64,000 nucleotides of DNA from Tenacibaculum finnmarkense (GTDB lineage Bacteria > Bacteroidota > Bacteroidia > Flavobacteriales > Flavobacteriaceae). A program made the position numbers and the translations under genes. Below the pieces are notes generated by a model that was given only the letters and a program-made list of their open reading frames with translations, searched no databases and was not told where the DNA came from. Below are positions 7,886 through 16,268 of this stretch, one piece after another. The DNA lies in assembly GCF_900239185.1 (NCBI RefSeq), contig NZ_OENA01000060.1, positions 1 to 64,000 on the forward strand, given 5' to 3'. The number at the start of each line of letters is the position of its first letter. The first letter of the stretch is position 1.

Positions 7886-8689
7886 TTAGTTTTTAAGATA
7901 ATATTCTTGTAATTTGTAATATTTAGTATACCTATTATTTAATTTACGAATATTTAAAAATGTACCGTGTATAGGTTCTTGATTATGTTTAATTTCATAT
8001 TCTTTAATCATTTCTTCTTCATTCATAAAGTAATTATCATAATTTTTAGACTTTGTAATCACAAAAATAATTAATGGGTATTTTGTCAGTCCAGTAAAAT
8101 ATATATTAGGGTGTTCTATATTTCGATTTTTATAAGTTTGATATTTACCATCAGCATCTTTAATGATTTCATTATTCAAATCATTTTCATAATAGATTTT
8201 TAGTCCACCTTTATTTTGGTAATTTTGTTTTGCTCCTAGAAAAGGGATAGCATTATTATGAAATTTAAATTGAGTTTTGGCGATACCTGTTGTATCTAGT
8301 TCTATTATTCGTGATGCTCCTATTCCTAAAAATCCTCCAGTCCATTTTTCTTTTTGCCCATTAGGTCTATCATATTGTATGGCAACAATACCTTCATAAT
8401 TTTTGGGAAGAATGATAGTTTGTTTATAAGGTCTCCAAACATACCAAGAGGCTAATAATACATAGACAAATGGTAAAATAACTAAAATAAAATCCCAAAG
8501 TTGTAATTGCTGTTTAGTTAATTTTGTAACTATTTTTTTCTTTTTACATACAATTTTTAAGAAAAAATAAACTAAAAGTAGTATTATTCCAATTATAGAT
8601 ATTCTCCATAGATTAGTGAAAATAAAACTAATCATTAGTAAAATTCCAAATACGGTATAATATATTCCTATGTTTCTTAGTCTTTTCAT
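7886..8689 (-). CDS. membrane protein of unknown function
   Basis: 267 residues with three predicted transmembrane segments (about 8-27, 30-47 and 66-85), the first two separated only by a short LWR turn and the third preceded by a lysine-rich loop. A soluble domain starts with IILPKNYEGIVAIQYDRPNG, a pattern I associate with a Bacteroidota DUF (DUF6843-like) of unknown role. The start is 42 bp from the attI-like core, making it the first gene of the first cassette. This position is normally held by the most recently acquired and best expressed cassette. Confidence 0.7.
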   Translation of the reverse strand: MKRLRNIGIYYTVFGILLMISFIFTNLWRISIIGIILLLVYFFLKIVCKKKKIVTKLTKQQLQLWDFILVILPFVYVLLASWYVWRPYKQTIILPKNYEGIVAIQYDRPNGQKEKWTGGFLGIGASRIIELDTTGIAKTQFKFHNNAIPFLGAKQNYQNKGGLKIYYENDLNNEIIKDADGKYQTYKNRNIEHPNIYFTGLTKYPLIIFVITKSKNYDNYFMNEEEMIKEYEIKHNQEPIHGTFLNIRKLNNRYTKYYKLQEYYLKN

Positions 8690-8719
8690 TTTGTTTGCTT
8701 TGAACTCAGAGTTTGTTTA

Positions 8720-8774
8720 AATAGTTGCCAACAACCAAATATACGTATTATTACATATATATATCATATATCTT
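8720..8774 (-). other. attI-like junction between recombinase and first cassette
   Basis: The sequence GCCAACAACCAAATATACG (8727-8745) has the outer core AAC at 8730-8732 and one arm resembling those of the attC-like sites, but no matching second arm. It lies directly after the recombinase stop codon, followed by AT-rich partial palindromes (8755-8771). On the minus strand GTTGGCAACT at 8732-8723 matches the far end of the first cassette. This is the place expected for the primary insertion site. Confidence 0.55.
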
Positions 8775-9950
8775 TTACGAATCTAGGGGATTTTTAATTG
8801 ATTTAAAATTATGAGAGGCAACATGAGTGTAAATTTCTGTTGTTTTACTAGATCTATGCCCTAATAAATTTTGGATATAGCGCAAATTCGTACCACTTTC
8901 TAAAAGGTGAGTAGCAAAGGAATGTCGTAACATATGTGGAGTTACTCTCTTTATAATTCCAGCCTTCTTAGTCGCTCTTTTAACAATTACAGCGACACTT
9001 TCAGGTGAATATTTTTGTCCTTTCCTGCCTTCAAATAAATACGTTTTAGGTTGCCATTCCTTATAATACACCCTTAATTCTTTAAGAACTGTTGTAGAAA
9101 GTAACGAATACCTGTCTTTATTTCCCTTAGCATTGTTAACATGTATTAACATTCTTTTGCTGTCTATATCTGTTATTTTTAAATCAAGAATTTCACTTCT
9201 ACGCAACCCTGCGGAATATAAAAGGCTAACAATACACCGATGTTTAATGTTATTTGTGTGATCTATAATAGCTAAAATTTCTTCTTTCGATATTATTTTA
9301 GGAAGCCTATGTTCTTTTCTAGGTCTATCTATACTGTAAAATCGATTAGGCATACCTAATACTGTTTCATAGTAAAATTTAATAGCATTAATAGACTGAT
9401 TTACATAGCTATTCGATTTATTCTGATGTGTTAGTGCTTGAAGATATTGCTGTATATCTTTTTCAGATAAATCATTTATTGGCTGCTGATAAAAATGATT
9501 TATAAATTTCTCAAACAATGAAATATATATTTTACAAGTGTTTAAAGAGTATCTTTTAAGCTCTAATTTTAATAAATAACCCTCAGGAGCATACCTAAGT
9601 GTTTCTTTTTTAGCCCTATTTCTAAACCAGTTTATATTGGGTAAGCTGTTGTTTTTTATTGGTTTTTCTTTGAAAAAAGCGTTGCCATGTATCCAGATAA
9701 CACCTTTAAATTTTTGAAAAACAGCATTAATATTTTTCTTAGAATATTTTAAATAAACCATATTAAACTCCGCACTCCATTTAGGTTCAGGAAGTTCTTT
9801 TATTAATGCATGAATAACCTTATTGGGGCTAAATTGTAGCCCAATCATCTTGCAATTATTAATATATAAATGCTTTAAGGTAATATGTTCTGAGGTTTTT
9901 TTCACGCGATAAAATTCAAAAAAAACACTGAATAAAAAAAATATAAGCAT
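8775..9950 (-). CDS. tyrosine recombinase of the cassette array
   Basis: 391 residues as called. The catalytic set of the phage-integrase family is complete: Arg250 (AGLRRSEIL), Lys275 (NAKGNKDR), His339-x-x-Arg342 (HMLRHSFATHLL), His365 (LLGHRSS) and Tyr374 (IYTH). Arg250 to His339 is 89 residues, like XerC/XerD and much shorter than IntI1 (131 residues, from memory), so the IntI-specific extra domain is absent. An N-terminal extension (about 25-95) precedes the SAM-like core-binding domain (about 120-205). The first 20 hydrophobic residues may be an overcalled start. It is transcribed toward the cassettes. Confidence 0.85.
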   Translation of the reverse strand: MLIFFLFSVFFEFYRVKKTSEHITLKHLYINNCKMIGLQFSPNKVIHALIKELPEPKWSAEFNMVYLKYSKKNINAVFQKFKGVIWIHGNAFFKEKPIKNNSLPNINWFRNRAKKETLRYAPEGYLLKLELKRYSLNTCKIYISLFEKFINHFYQQPINDLSEKDIQQYLQALTHQNKSNSYVNQSINAIKFYYETVLGMPNRFYSIDRPRKEHRLPKIISKEEILAIIDHTNNIKHRCIVSLLYSAGLRRSEILDLKITDIDSKRMLIHVNNAKGNKDRYSLLSTTVLKELRVYYKEWQPKTYLFEGRKGQKYSPESVAVIVKRATKKAGIIKRVTPHMLRHSFATHLLESGTNLRYIQNLLGHRSSKTTEIYTHVASHNFKSIKNPLDS

Positions 9951-9987
9951 ATATTTATACGTTTATTAAACGGTTAATTATACACTT

Positions 9988-10353
9988 ATGGAAAAGAAAT
10001 GTCTTCACTGTAAAAATAAATTAGAAGGAAGGGTTGATAAAAAATACTGTTCTTCTTATTGTCGATCTTCCTATCATTATGAAAATAATAAAGAGCAAGA
10101 AGATAGTTTGTTTTCTGTAATAGATAAAAAACTCAAAAATAACAGAAAAATATTAAAAGAATTTAACAAGGCAGGATACGCTAGTGTCAGAAAAGAAAAA
10201 TTGCTAGCAAAAGATTTCGATCCAAATTATTTTACAAATTATTGGAAAAATAGCAAAGGGCAGGTTTATTTATTTTGTTACGAATATGGTTTTTTAGCTC
10301 AAAGAGAAAAGTACATACTCGTACATTGGCAAAGTTATATGAAACCTAAGTAA
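9988..10353 (+). CDS. small zinc-ribbon protein divergent from the recombinase
   Basis: 121 residues. The N-terminus carries a four-cysteine zinc site: CLHCKNK (Cys5, Cys8) and YCSSYCRSS (Cys21, Cys25). A lysine-rich middle and a conserved-looking end (GYASVRKEKLLAKDFDPNYF ... YGFLAQREKYILVHWQSYM) follow. No function is known to me. It is read divergently from the recombinase across only 37 bp, so the two may share regulation. It could be a host gene marking the chromosomal edge of the array, or a cofactor or repressor. Confidence 0.75.
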   Translation: MEKKCLHCKNKLEGRVDKKYCSSYCRSSYHYENNKEQEDSLFSVIDKKLKNNRKILKEFNKAGYASVRKEKLLAKDFDPNYFTNYWKNSKGQVYLFCYEYGFLAQREKYILVHWQSYMKPK

Positions 10354-10369
10354 AATCATCAAAAAAAGC

Positions 10370-10475
10370 TAAAAAATACGGCAAATAAGGATGCGAAAAC
10401 TGAACTGAATTTAGCTTGACAGATTTTATCTTTTACTATAAATTTTTTCAGATGAAATTTAAACAGGCTCTTAAT
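10370..10475. repeat. truncated copy of MITE-like dispersed repeat
   Basis: The right part (GAAATTTAAACAGGCTCTTAA at its end) and the phrase TTGACAGAT match the right half of the fuller element at 17257-17446. The left half is missing. It fills the gap between the zinc-ribbon gene and the phytase-like lipoprotein gene. Confidence 0.5.
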
Positions 10476-10482
10476 TAAATAG

Positions 10483-10490
10483 TATTTTTG
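10483..10490 (+). promoter_or_regulatory. -7 box TATTTTTG, predicted leaderless start
   Basis: TATTTTTG matches the Bacteroidota -7 element TAnnTTTG and ends exactly 4 nt before the ATG at 10495 (TATTTTTG-CTTT-ATG), which puts transcription initiation at or next to the start codon. Confidence 0.55.
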
Positions 10491-10494
10491 CTTT

Positions 10495-11631
10495 ATGAAA
10501 AGATTTATTTATATCGCAGTATTTTTAGTTTTATCAGGCTGTAAAGCAGAAAAAACAAGCTTAAAAAAACAACGCTTAAAACAACCTAAATTAAAATTTT
10601 TAAATGAATTTGTAGTCAAAGATTCTTTAAATTTTAACAATACTATTATTGGCGGAATTTCAGGGATTGATTTTAGTAATAATCAATATTATATGGTAGT
10701 TGATGATGCTAAAAATCCACGGGTTTTAATTGGTGATATTATCATCAAAAAAGACAGTATCAAAAATGTGATTTTTCAAAAAGTAATTTCATTACAACCT
10801 GATAGTGATTTTTATCAAAATAATGTGTTAGACCTAGAATCGGTTTTTTTTAAGGATAATAAACTAAATTTAGTCAGTGAAGGAAGCATCCGTAAGGGTA
10901 AAAATCCAACGATTTTTACAATTGATACCGCTGGTAATTTTAAAGAAGAAATAAAAATCCCTGATTATTTTAAAGCAAATTCCCAAGCAAAACCAAAACA
11001 CAATGCCGCTTTTGAAAGTTCATCAAAAAGTTTCGATAAAAAAGGTTTTTGGGTAGCAATGGAAGCCCCGCTACAAGCCGATGGCGATGAGCCAACATTC
11101 CATAAAACACCATCGCCAATACGTATTACGTATTTTGATACTCAAACCAAAACAGCGACCAAACAATTTTCTTATCAGCTAGAAAAAATTGACAAACCTG
11201 CAAAAGGAAGCGTTAATTTAAACGGTGTTACTGCTATTTTAGAATACAAAAAAAATCAGTTCTTTGTGGTAGAACGAATTTATCAAAGCGGCTACGGGGC
11301 TTATGGAAATACCATCCGAATTTTTAAAGCAACAGTCAATGAAAATGTTAATAAAAGCTTTAACGAAAACACTACAAATACCTTAGAAATTCCAGCACTT
11401 AAAAAAGAAAAATATATCCCTTTAAAAAAAGAATTACTATTTGATTTTAAATCAATTCAGCCTAAATTAACCAATTCGATTATCGATAATATTGAAGGAA
11501 TTACTTTAGGACCTAAATTATCGAACGGAAATAACTCCCTGATTTTCGTTTCTGATGATAATTTTCAAGTATATGGAAAGCAATTAACGCAATTTTTATT
11601 GTTTGAAATTGAAACAGAAAAAGTACATTAG
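10495..11631 (+). CDS. phytase-like (esterase-like) lipoprotein
   Basis: 378 residues with lipobox VLSGC (Cys16). The mature part matches the esterase-like/phytase-like beta-propeller family: IIGGISGIDFSNNQYYMVVD near the start and IEGITLGPKLSNGNNSLIFVSDDNF near the end. Such proteins are exported and thought to hydrolyse phosphate esters, but the substrate is not known. It ends 20 bp before a DUF6913 gene and may share a transcript with the dapA unit. Confidence 0.8.
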   Translation: MKRFIYIAVFLVLSGCKAEKTSLKKQRLKQPKLKFLNEFVVKDSLNFNNTIIGGISGIDFSNNQYYMVVDDAKNPRVLIGDIIIKKDSIKNVIFQKVISLQPDSDFYQNNVLDLESVFFKDNKLNLVSEGSIRKGKNPTIFTIDTAGNFKEEIKIPDYFKANSQAKPKHNAAFESSSKSFDKKGFWVAMEAPLQADGDEPTFHKTPSPIRITYFDTQTKTATKQFSYQLEKIDKPAKGSVNLNGVTAILEYKKNQFFVVERIYQSGYGAYGNTIRIFKATVNENVNKSFNENTTNTLEIPALKKEKYIPLKKELLFDFKSIQPKLTNSIIDNIEGITLGPKLSNGNNSLIFVSDDNFQVYGKQLTQFLLFEIETEKVH

Positions 11632-11651
11632 TGGTCGTAATTATTTAAAAG

Positions 11652-12164
11652 ATGATAGCCAAACTTAAAGAAAAATCAATTCAGAAATTTTATAACAAAA
11701 CTATTGTAGAGAAAAATGCTAAAAATCAGCCGCAACATAAAGTTAAAAAAATTGCTATTTTATTAGATAATGAATCTTTAGAAAACATTGTAATTACTAG
11801 TTTAACCAACCAGCTTTCTCTTAAAAAAGAAGCTATTACGGTGTTAATTTATAAACCTTTTGAAAAAAAACAAGAAGTATTACCAACATTTTTTACCGAT
11901 AAAGAAGTTGGTTTTAAAGCAGGTTTAAAATCAGACAAATTAAAAAGTTTCGTTAAAAATGAGTACGATTTGCTTATTAACTATATAAAAACGCCAAATT
12001 TATACCTTAATATAATAACTTTGCTATCGAAAGCAACTTTAAAAGTTGGTTTTGCTGATGTTGATGATCGATTGTATGACCTTGTTATTGCCGATAATAG
12101 CTTTAATGAAGCGGTTTTAAATCAAGAATTAAAAAAATACTTAACAATATTAAAAAAAATATAA
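11652..12164 (+). CDS. DUF6913 family protein
   Basis: 170 residues, cytoplasmic, no catalytic motif recognised. It fits the flavobacterial DUF6913 family that regularly precedes dapA. Its stop TAA overlaps the dapA ATG by one base (TAATG), implying translational coupling. The alternation of strands and helices (KKIAILLD..., ITVLIYKPF...) suggests a Rossmann-like fold. Function unknown. Confidence 0.75.
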   Translation: MIAKLKEKSIQKFYNKTIVEKNAKNQPQHKVKKIAILLDNESLENIVITSLTNQLSLKKEAITVLIYKPFEKKQEVLPTFFTDKEVGFKAGLKSDKLKSFVKNEYDLLINYIKTPNLYLNIITLLSKATLKVGFADVDDRLYDLVIADNSFNEAVLNQELKKYLTILKKI

Positions 12165-13039
12165 TGCAAAAATTTGTTGGTACAGGAGTGGCTTTGGTAA
12201 CGCCTTTTAGCGAAGATTTAAGTGTCGATTTTCAGGCGCTTAAAAAATTAGTAAATTACAATATTGATAACGGTACAAATTATTTAGTTATCAACGGAAC
12301 AACTGCCGAAAGTGCTACGATAACAACACAAGAAAAAGTTGAAATTATAAAAGTAATTGCTGCCGAAAATAACGGACGATTACCTTTAGTTTTAGGACTT
12401 GGGGGGAATAATACACAGGTGGTTATTGATGAGTTAAAATCTGCCGATTTATCAAATATTGATGGAATATTGTCGGTAGCACCGTATTATTCAAAACCAA
12501 CACAGGAAGGTTTTTATCAGCACTTTAAAGCCATTGCTTTAGCGACTAAAAAACCAATTATTTTATACAATGTTCCTGGTAGAACGGCTAAAAATATGGA
12601 GCCTGCTACGATTTTACGATTGGCAAACGATTTTAAAAATATTGTAGGAGTCAAAGAAGCTGGAAATAATCAGCAGCAATATTTAGCGTTGTTAAAAGAT
12701 AAACCAAAAGACTTTTTAATTATCTCTGGTGATGATGATTTAGCTTTAGGTGTTGTTTTAGCAGGTGGAGCAGGAGTAATATCAGTAATAGGACAAGGGT
12801 TTCCAAAGAAATTTTCAAAAATGATTCAGCTAGGATTGGCAGGGAAAAATAAAAAAGCCTATAAAATTCATTACCAATTAATGGATGTTGTAGATTATAT
12901 TTTTGAAGAAAATAATCCCGCAGGAATTAAGGCAGTATTGCTAAAAAAAGGCATCTGCTTAGATGAGGTTCGCTTACCGTTAGTAAAAGCATCCGAAGAA
13001 TTACAAACAAAAATTTCAGACTTTACAGACGCTTTTTAA
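12164..13039 (+). CDS. dapA: 4-hydroxy-tetrahydrodipicolinate synthase
   Basis: 291 residues, normal length. It condenses pyruvate with aspartate semialdehyde in lysine and diaminopimelate biosynthesis. The Schiff-base lysine is Lys164 in GVKEAG, the catalytic tyrosine is Tyr135 in ILYNVPGRT, and the GTTAES pyruvate-binding loop is at 45-50. A TIM barrel of the NAL family. Translationally coupled to the upstream DUF6913 gene and followed by a terminator. Confidence 0.97.
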   Translation: MQKFVGTGVALVTPFSEDLSVDFQALKKLVNYNIDNGTNYLVINGTTAESATITTQEKVEIIKVIAAENNGRLPLVLGLGGNNTQVVIDELKSADLSNIDGILSVAPYYSKPTQEGFYQHFKAIALATKKPIILYNVPGRTAKNMEPATILRLANDFKNIVGVKEAGNNQQQYLALLKDKPKDFLIISGDDDLALGVVLAGGAGVISVIGQGFPKKFSKMIQLGLAGKNKKAYKIHYQLMDVVDYIFEENNPAGIKAVLLKKGICLDEVRLPLVKASEELQTKISDFTDAF

Positions 13040-13060
13040 AATAAAATCTAAACAAAAATT

Positions 13061-13091
13061 AGGCTACAGTTCTTTAATTGTAGTCTTTTTT
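13061..13091 (+). terminator. intrinsic terminator after dapA
   Basis: Stem AGGCTACAGTT / AATTGTAGTCT (with G-T pairs) and loop CTTT, followed by a run of T. Confidence 0.75.
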
Positions 13092-13171
13092 TTTGCATCT
13101 TTGTATTAATTGTCTGTTATTTATAATAGATAAAAATAATAGATGAGAAATAATTAAATAAAAACAAAAAT

Positions 13172-13687
13172 ATGTTATCAAAAGTAATAGAAACAGCGTT
13201 AAACAAACAAATAAAAATTGAAGCAGAATCTTCACAAGTATATTTATCGATGGCTTGCTGGGCAGAAACACAGGGTTTTGAAGGGGTAGCGCAATTTATG
13301 TACGCACATTCTGACGAAGAACGTATGCATATGTTAAAATTAGTAAAGTTTGTAAACGAAAGAGGAGGACACGCAAAAGTATCAGAATTAGTAGCGCCAC
13401 CAAGTGAATTTGGTTCATTTAAAGAGATGTTTCAAACCTTATTTGACCATGAAGTAATGGTGTCAGCATCAATTAATGATTTGGTTCATATTACTTTACA
13501 AGAAAGAGATTACGCAACACACAACTTTTTACAATGGTATGTATCTGAACAAATAGAAGAAGAAGCATTGGCGAGAAATATTTTAGATAAAATTAATTTA
13601 ATTGGCGATGATAAAGGGGGTTTATATTTATTTGATAACGATGTAAAGTTAATTGTAGCTCAAGGTGCAGCTGCTAACCCAGCGTAA
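13172..13687 (+). CDS. ftnA: ferritin
   Basis: 171 residues, cytoplasmic iron-storage four-helix bundle. Ferroxidase-centre residues fall at the classical bacterial FtnA positions: Glu17, Tyr24, Glu50, His53, Glu94, Gln127 and Glu130. That points to a non-haem ferritin rather than a bacterioferritin. Single gene with its own upstream gap of about 130 bp. Confidence 0.95.
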   Translation: MLSKVIETALNKQIKIEAESSQVYLSMACWAETQGFEGVAQFMYAHSDEERMHMLKLVKFVNERGGHAKVSELVAPPSEFGSFKEMFQTLFDHEVMVSASINDLVHITLQERDYATHNFLQWYVSEQIEEEALARNILDKINLIGDDKGGLYLFDNDVKLIVAQGAAANPA

Positions 13688-13800
13688 TAAGATTAACAAA
13701 TATTTATATATTATAAGTCTTTTTTGTATTAAATTTTATAGTTTATTGCAATACTGTATTACAGAAAAAAAAATCGTTTTAATAATCCATAATTAATCAC

Positions 13801-13808
13801 TAATTTTG
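13801..13808 (+). promoter_or_regulatory. -7 box TAATTTTG upstream of bamD, predicted leaderless
   Basis: TAATTTTG (TAnnTTTG) ends exactly 4 nt before the bamD ATG at 13813 (TAATTTTG-CCAA-ATG). Confidence 0.6.
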
Positions 13809-13812
13809 CCAA

Positions 13813-14634
13813 ATGCAAAAAATTAAAAATTTAGCGTATTTACTTGTAATGCTATTGGTTTTGTCTTCATGCGGAGAGTATAACAAAGTGTTAAACAAAG
13901 GAAGTATTCAGGAACAATACAAAATGGCTGTAAAAATGTACGAAGTGCAAAAATACAGTAAAGCATTGCGTTTATTTGAAAAAGTAACCCCTTCGTATAG
14001 AGGTAAACCTCAAATGGAACGTATTCAGTATATGGTTTCTCAATCTAATTTTAATGAAAAAAATTATAGTTTAGCAGGCTATTACTTTAACAGGTTTGCT
14101 AAAAACTATCCTAAAAGTTCAAAGAAAGAAGACGCTGCTTTTTTATCGGCATTAAGTTATTACAAGGCTGCACCTAGTTTTAGTTTAGACCCTACAGATA
14201 CAAACAAAGCGTTGGCTTCTTTTCAGTCATTTATTGATGCTTATCCTAATTCTAATAAATTAGACGAAGCAAATAAATATTATACAGAATTACGTAGTAG
14301 GTTAGAGAAAAAAGCATTTGAAATAGCAAAAACATATTACAATACAGCAGGCTATGATTCTAGAAATTATCGCGCTGCAATTACTGCTTTTGATAATTTA
14401 TTATCAGATTATTTAGGAACAAAATATAAAGAAGAAGCGTTATATTTTAGACTAAAAGCAGCACACGATTTTGCCATGAAAAGTACGCAGCGTAGAAAAG
14501 CTGTTAGAATTAAAGCCGCTATAAACGCGTACGATAAATTAAATAGAAGTTTTCCTGAATCTAAATTTATAAAAGATTCAAACGCAATGTTAGCCGCATT
14601 AAATAAAGAACAAGAACAATTAGTTAAAAGTTAA
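13813..14634 (+). CDS. bamD: outer membrane assembly lipoprotein BamD
   Basis: 273 residues with lipobox VLSSC (Cys20) and tetratricopeptide-type helices over about 30-260 (for example YSLAGYYFNRFAKNYPKSSK). BamD is the essential lipoprotein of the BAM complex that inserts beta-barrel proteins. First gene of the bamD-rpoZ-coaBC block, which is well conserved in flavobacteria and supports the call. Three bases separate it from rpoZ. Confidence 0.93.
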   Translation: MQKIKNLAYLLVMLLVLSSCGEYNKVLNKGSIQEQYKMAVKMYEVQKYSKALRLFEKVTPSYRGKPQMERIQYMVSQSNFNEKNYSLAGYYFNRFAKNYPKSSKKEDAAFLSALSYYKAAPSFSLDPTDTNKALASFQSFIDAYPNSNKLDEANKYYTELRSRLEKKAFEIAKTYYNTAGYDSRNYRAAITAFDNLLSDYLGTKYKEEALYFRLKAAHDFAMKSTQRRKAVRIKAAINAYDKLNRSFPESKFIKDSNAMLAALNKEQEQLVKS

Positions 14635-14637
14635 AAG

Positions 14638-14958
14638 ATGGATTATAAAGAAACGAAAGCACCCTTAAGTACTATTACTTATAATAAAGAAGCTATCGAA
14701 GCTCCAACAGAGAATATCTATGAAGCTATTTCAATTATAGCAAAAAGAGCGAATCAAATTAATGCTGATTTAAAGAAAGAATTAGTTGATAAATTAGATG
14801 AATTTGCTACTTATAACGATAGTTTAGAAGAAGTATTTGAAAATAAAGAACAAATTGAAGTTTCTAAATTTTACGAACGTTTACCAAAACCTCACGCTAT
14901 TGCAGTAGATGAATGGTTAAACGGAAAAGTATATTTTAGAACTCCAGACGCTGAATAA
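14638..14958 (+). CDS. rpoZ: RNA polymerase subunit omega (RpoZ-like)
   Basis: 106 residues. It matches the Bacteroidota omega family: ENIYEAISIIAKRANQINAD corresponds to the omega helix that contacts the beta-prime subunit, followed by an acidic tail. It is 3 bp after bamD and 1 bp before coaBC. Omega stabilises RNA polymerase assembly. Confidence 0.85.
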   Translation: MDYKETKAPLSTITYNKEAIEAPTENIYEAISIIAKRANQINADLKKELVDKLDEFATYNDSLEEVFENKEQIEVSKFYERLPKPHAIAVDEWLNGKVYFRTPDAE

Positions 14959-14959
14959 T

Positions 14960-16165
14960 ATGTCTGTATTAAATGGTAAAAAAGTATTAGTAGGTATTAC
15001 CGCAGGTATTGCTGCATACAAAACAGCCAATTTAGTTCGATTATTTATAAAATCAGGCGCAGAAGTTATCGTAGTGATGACTCCTGCGTCTAAAGATTTT
15101 ATAACCCCGCTTACACTTTCTACACTTTCTAAAAACCCTGTTTATTCAACTTTTTATGATAAAGAAGATGAAAATGAGGTGTGGAATAATCACGTTGATT
15201 TAGGGCTATGGGCAGATATTATGATCATTGCTCCAGCCACTGCAAATACCTTGTCGAAAATGACAAACGGTACTTGCGATAACTTGTTGTTAGCAACTTA
15301 TTTATCGGCAAAATGTCCGATATATTTTGCGCCAGCCATGGATTTGGATATGTATATTCATCCATCGACTAAAAATAGTTTAGACAAATTACAAAGTTTT
15401 GGTAATATTTTAATTCCTGCTACCTCTGGTGAGCTAGCAAGCGGATTAGTTGGCGAAGGTCGTATGGCTGAACCCGCAGATATTGTTTCTTTTATAGAAA
15501 AAAATATCGCTTCTAAATTACCGCTAAAAGGGAAAAAACTGCTGATTACCGCAGGACCAACTTACGAAGTAATTGATCCTGTTCGTTTTATAGGAAATCA
15601 TTCTTCAGGTAAAATGGGCTTTGAAATAGCTAAAACAGCCGCTAATTTAGGCGCTGAGGTTTATTTAATTTCAGGACCATCACACCAAGCAGTAAATCAT
15701 TCTTTTATCCATAGAATTGATGTAAAATCAGCCCAAGAAATGTACGATGCTTGTCATCAATATTTTGCGGAGGTTGATGTGGCTATTTTATCTGCCGCAG
15801 TCGCTGATTATAAACCAAAAAATACTGCTACTCAAAAAATAAAGAAAAAAGATTCCGCTTTAGTAATTGAGTTAGCACCTACCAAAGATATTTTAAAATC
15901 GTTAGGAGAAATTAAAACAAGCCAGTTATTAGTTGGTTTTGCTTTAGAAACCAATAACGAAGTTGAAAATGCAAAAGCTAAAATTATCAAAAAGAATTTA
16001 GATTTTATAGTGTTGAATTCTTTACAAGATAAAGGCGCAGGTTTTGCTACCGATACCAATAAAATAACCATTATTGATGCTGATTTTAACGAAAAACCCT
16101 TTGATTTGAAATCAAAAAAAGCAGTATCAGCAGATATTATGAGCGAAGTTCTTAAAAGAATTTAA
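14960..16165 (+). CDS. coaBC: bifunctional phosphopantothenoylcysteine decarboxylase/synthetase
   Basis: 401 residues. The N-terminal flavoprotein (CoaC, about 1-185) starts LNGKKVLVGITAGIAAYKTA and contains APAMDLDMY. The C-terminal CoaB part (about 188-401) begins KLLITAGPTYEVIDPVRFIG with NHSSGKMG for nucleotide binding. It makes 4-phosphopantetheine from phosphopantothenate and cysteine for coenzyme A. Co-transcribed with bamD and rpoZ. Confidence 0.96.
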   Translation: MSVLNGKKVLVGITAGIAAYKTANLVRLFIKSGAEVIVVMTPASKDFITPLTLSTLSKNPVYSTFYDKEDENEVWNNHVDLGLWADIMIIAPATANTLSKMTNGTCDNLLLATYLSAKCPIYFAPAMDLDMYIHPSTKNSLDKLQSFGNILIPATSGELASGLVGEGRMAEPADIVSFIEKNIASKLPLKGKKLLITAGPTYEVIDPVRFIGNHSSGKMGFEIAKTAANLGAEVYLISGPSHQAVNHSFIHRIDVKSAQEMYDACHQYFAEVDVAILSAAVADYKPKNTATQKIKKKDSALVIELAPTKDILKSLGEIKTSQLLVGFALETNNEVENAKAKIIKKNLDFIVLNSLQDKGAGFATDTNKITIIDADFNEKPFDLKSKKAVSADIMSEVLKRI

Positions 16166-16268
16166 TAAAATTGTTACAACGCGTATTTTTTTAAAATAAT
16201 TTTGATTACTTTGAATGCTAAATAATTTTAAGCCATATTCAAACGAACAATAATTAAAACGATAATAG

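Larger units (their letters stand above)
93..9950 (-). mobile_element. integron-type cassette array with its tyrosine recombinase
   Basis: Five cassettes lie between attC-like palindromes A-E and an attI-like core at 8730-8732. Inferred cassette limits are 6868-8731, 3512-6867, 2212-3511, 1658-2211 and 95-1657. For each one the 5' boundary sequence is identical over 9-10 nt to the outer core beyond its own 3' palindrome, as expected for circular cassettes inserted at G^TT. In the four coding cassettes the first gene begins 28-42 bp from the boundary, leaving little room for a private promoter. The recombinase gene points into the array, the reverse of classical integrons, so read-through from it may express the cassettes. 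A sixth cassette starts at about 94 and leaves the window. Confidence 0.8.
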
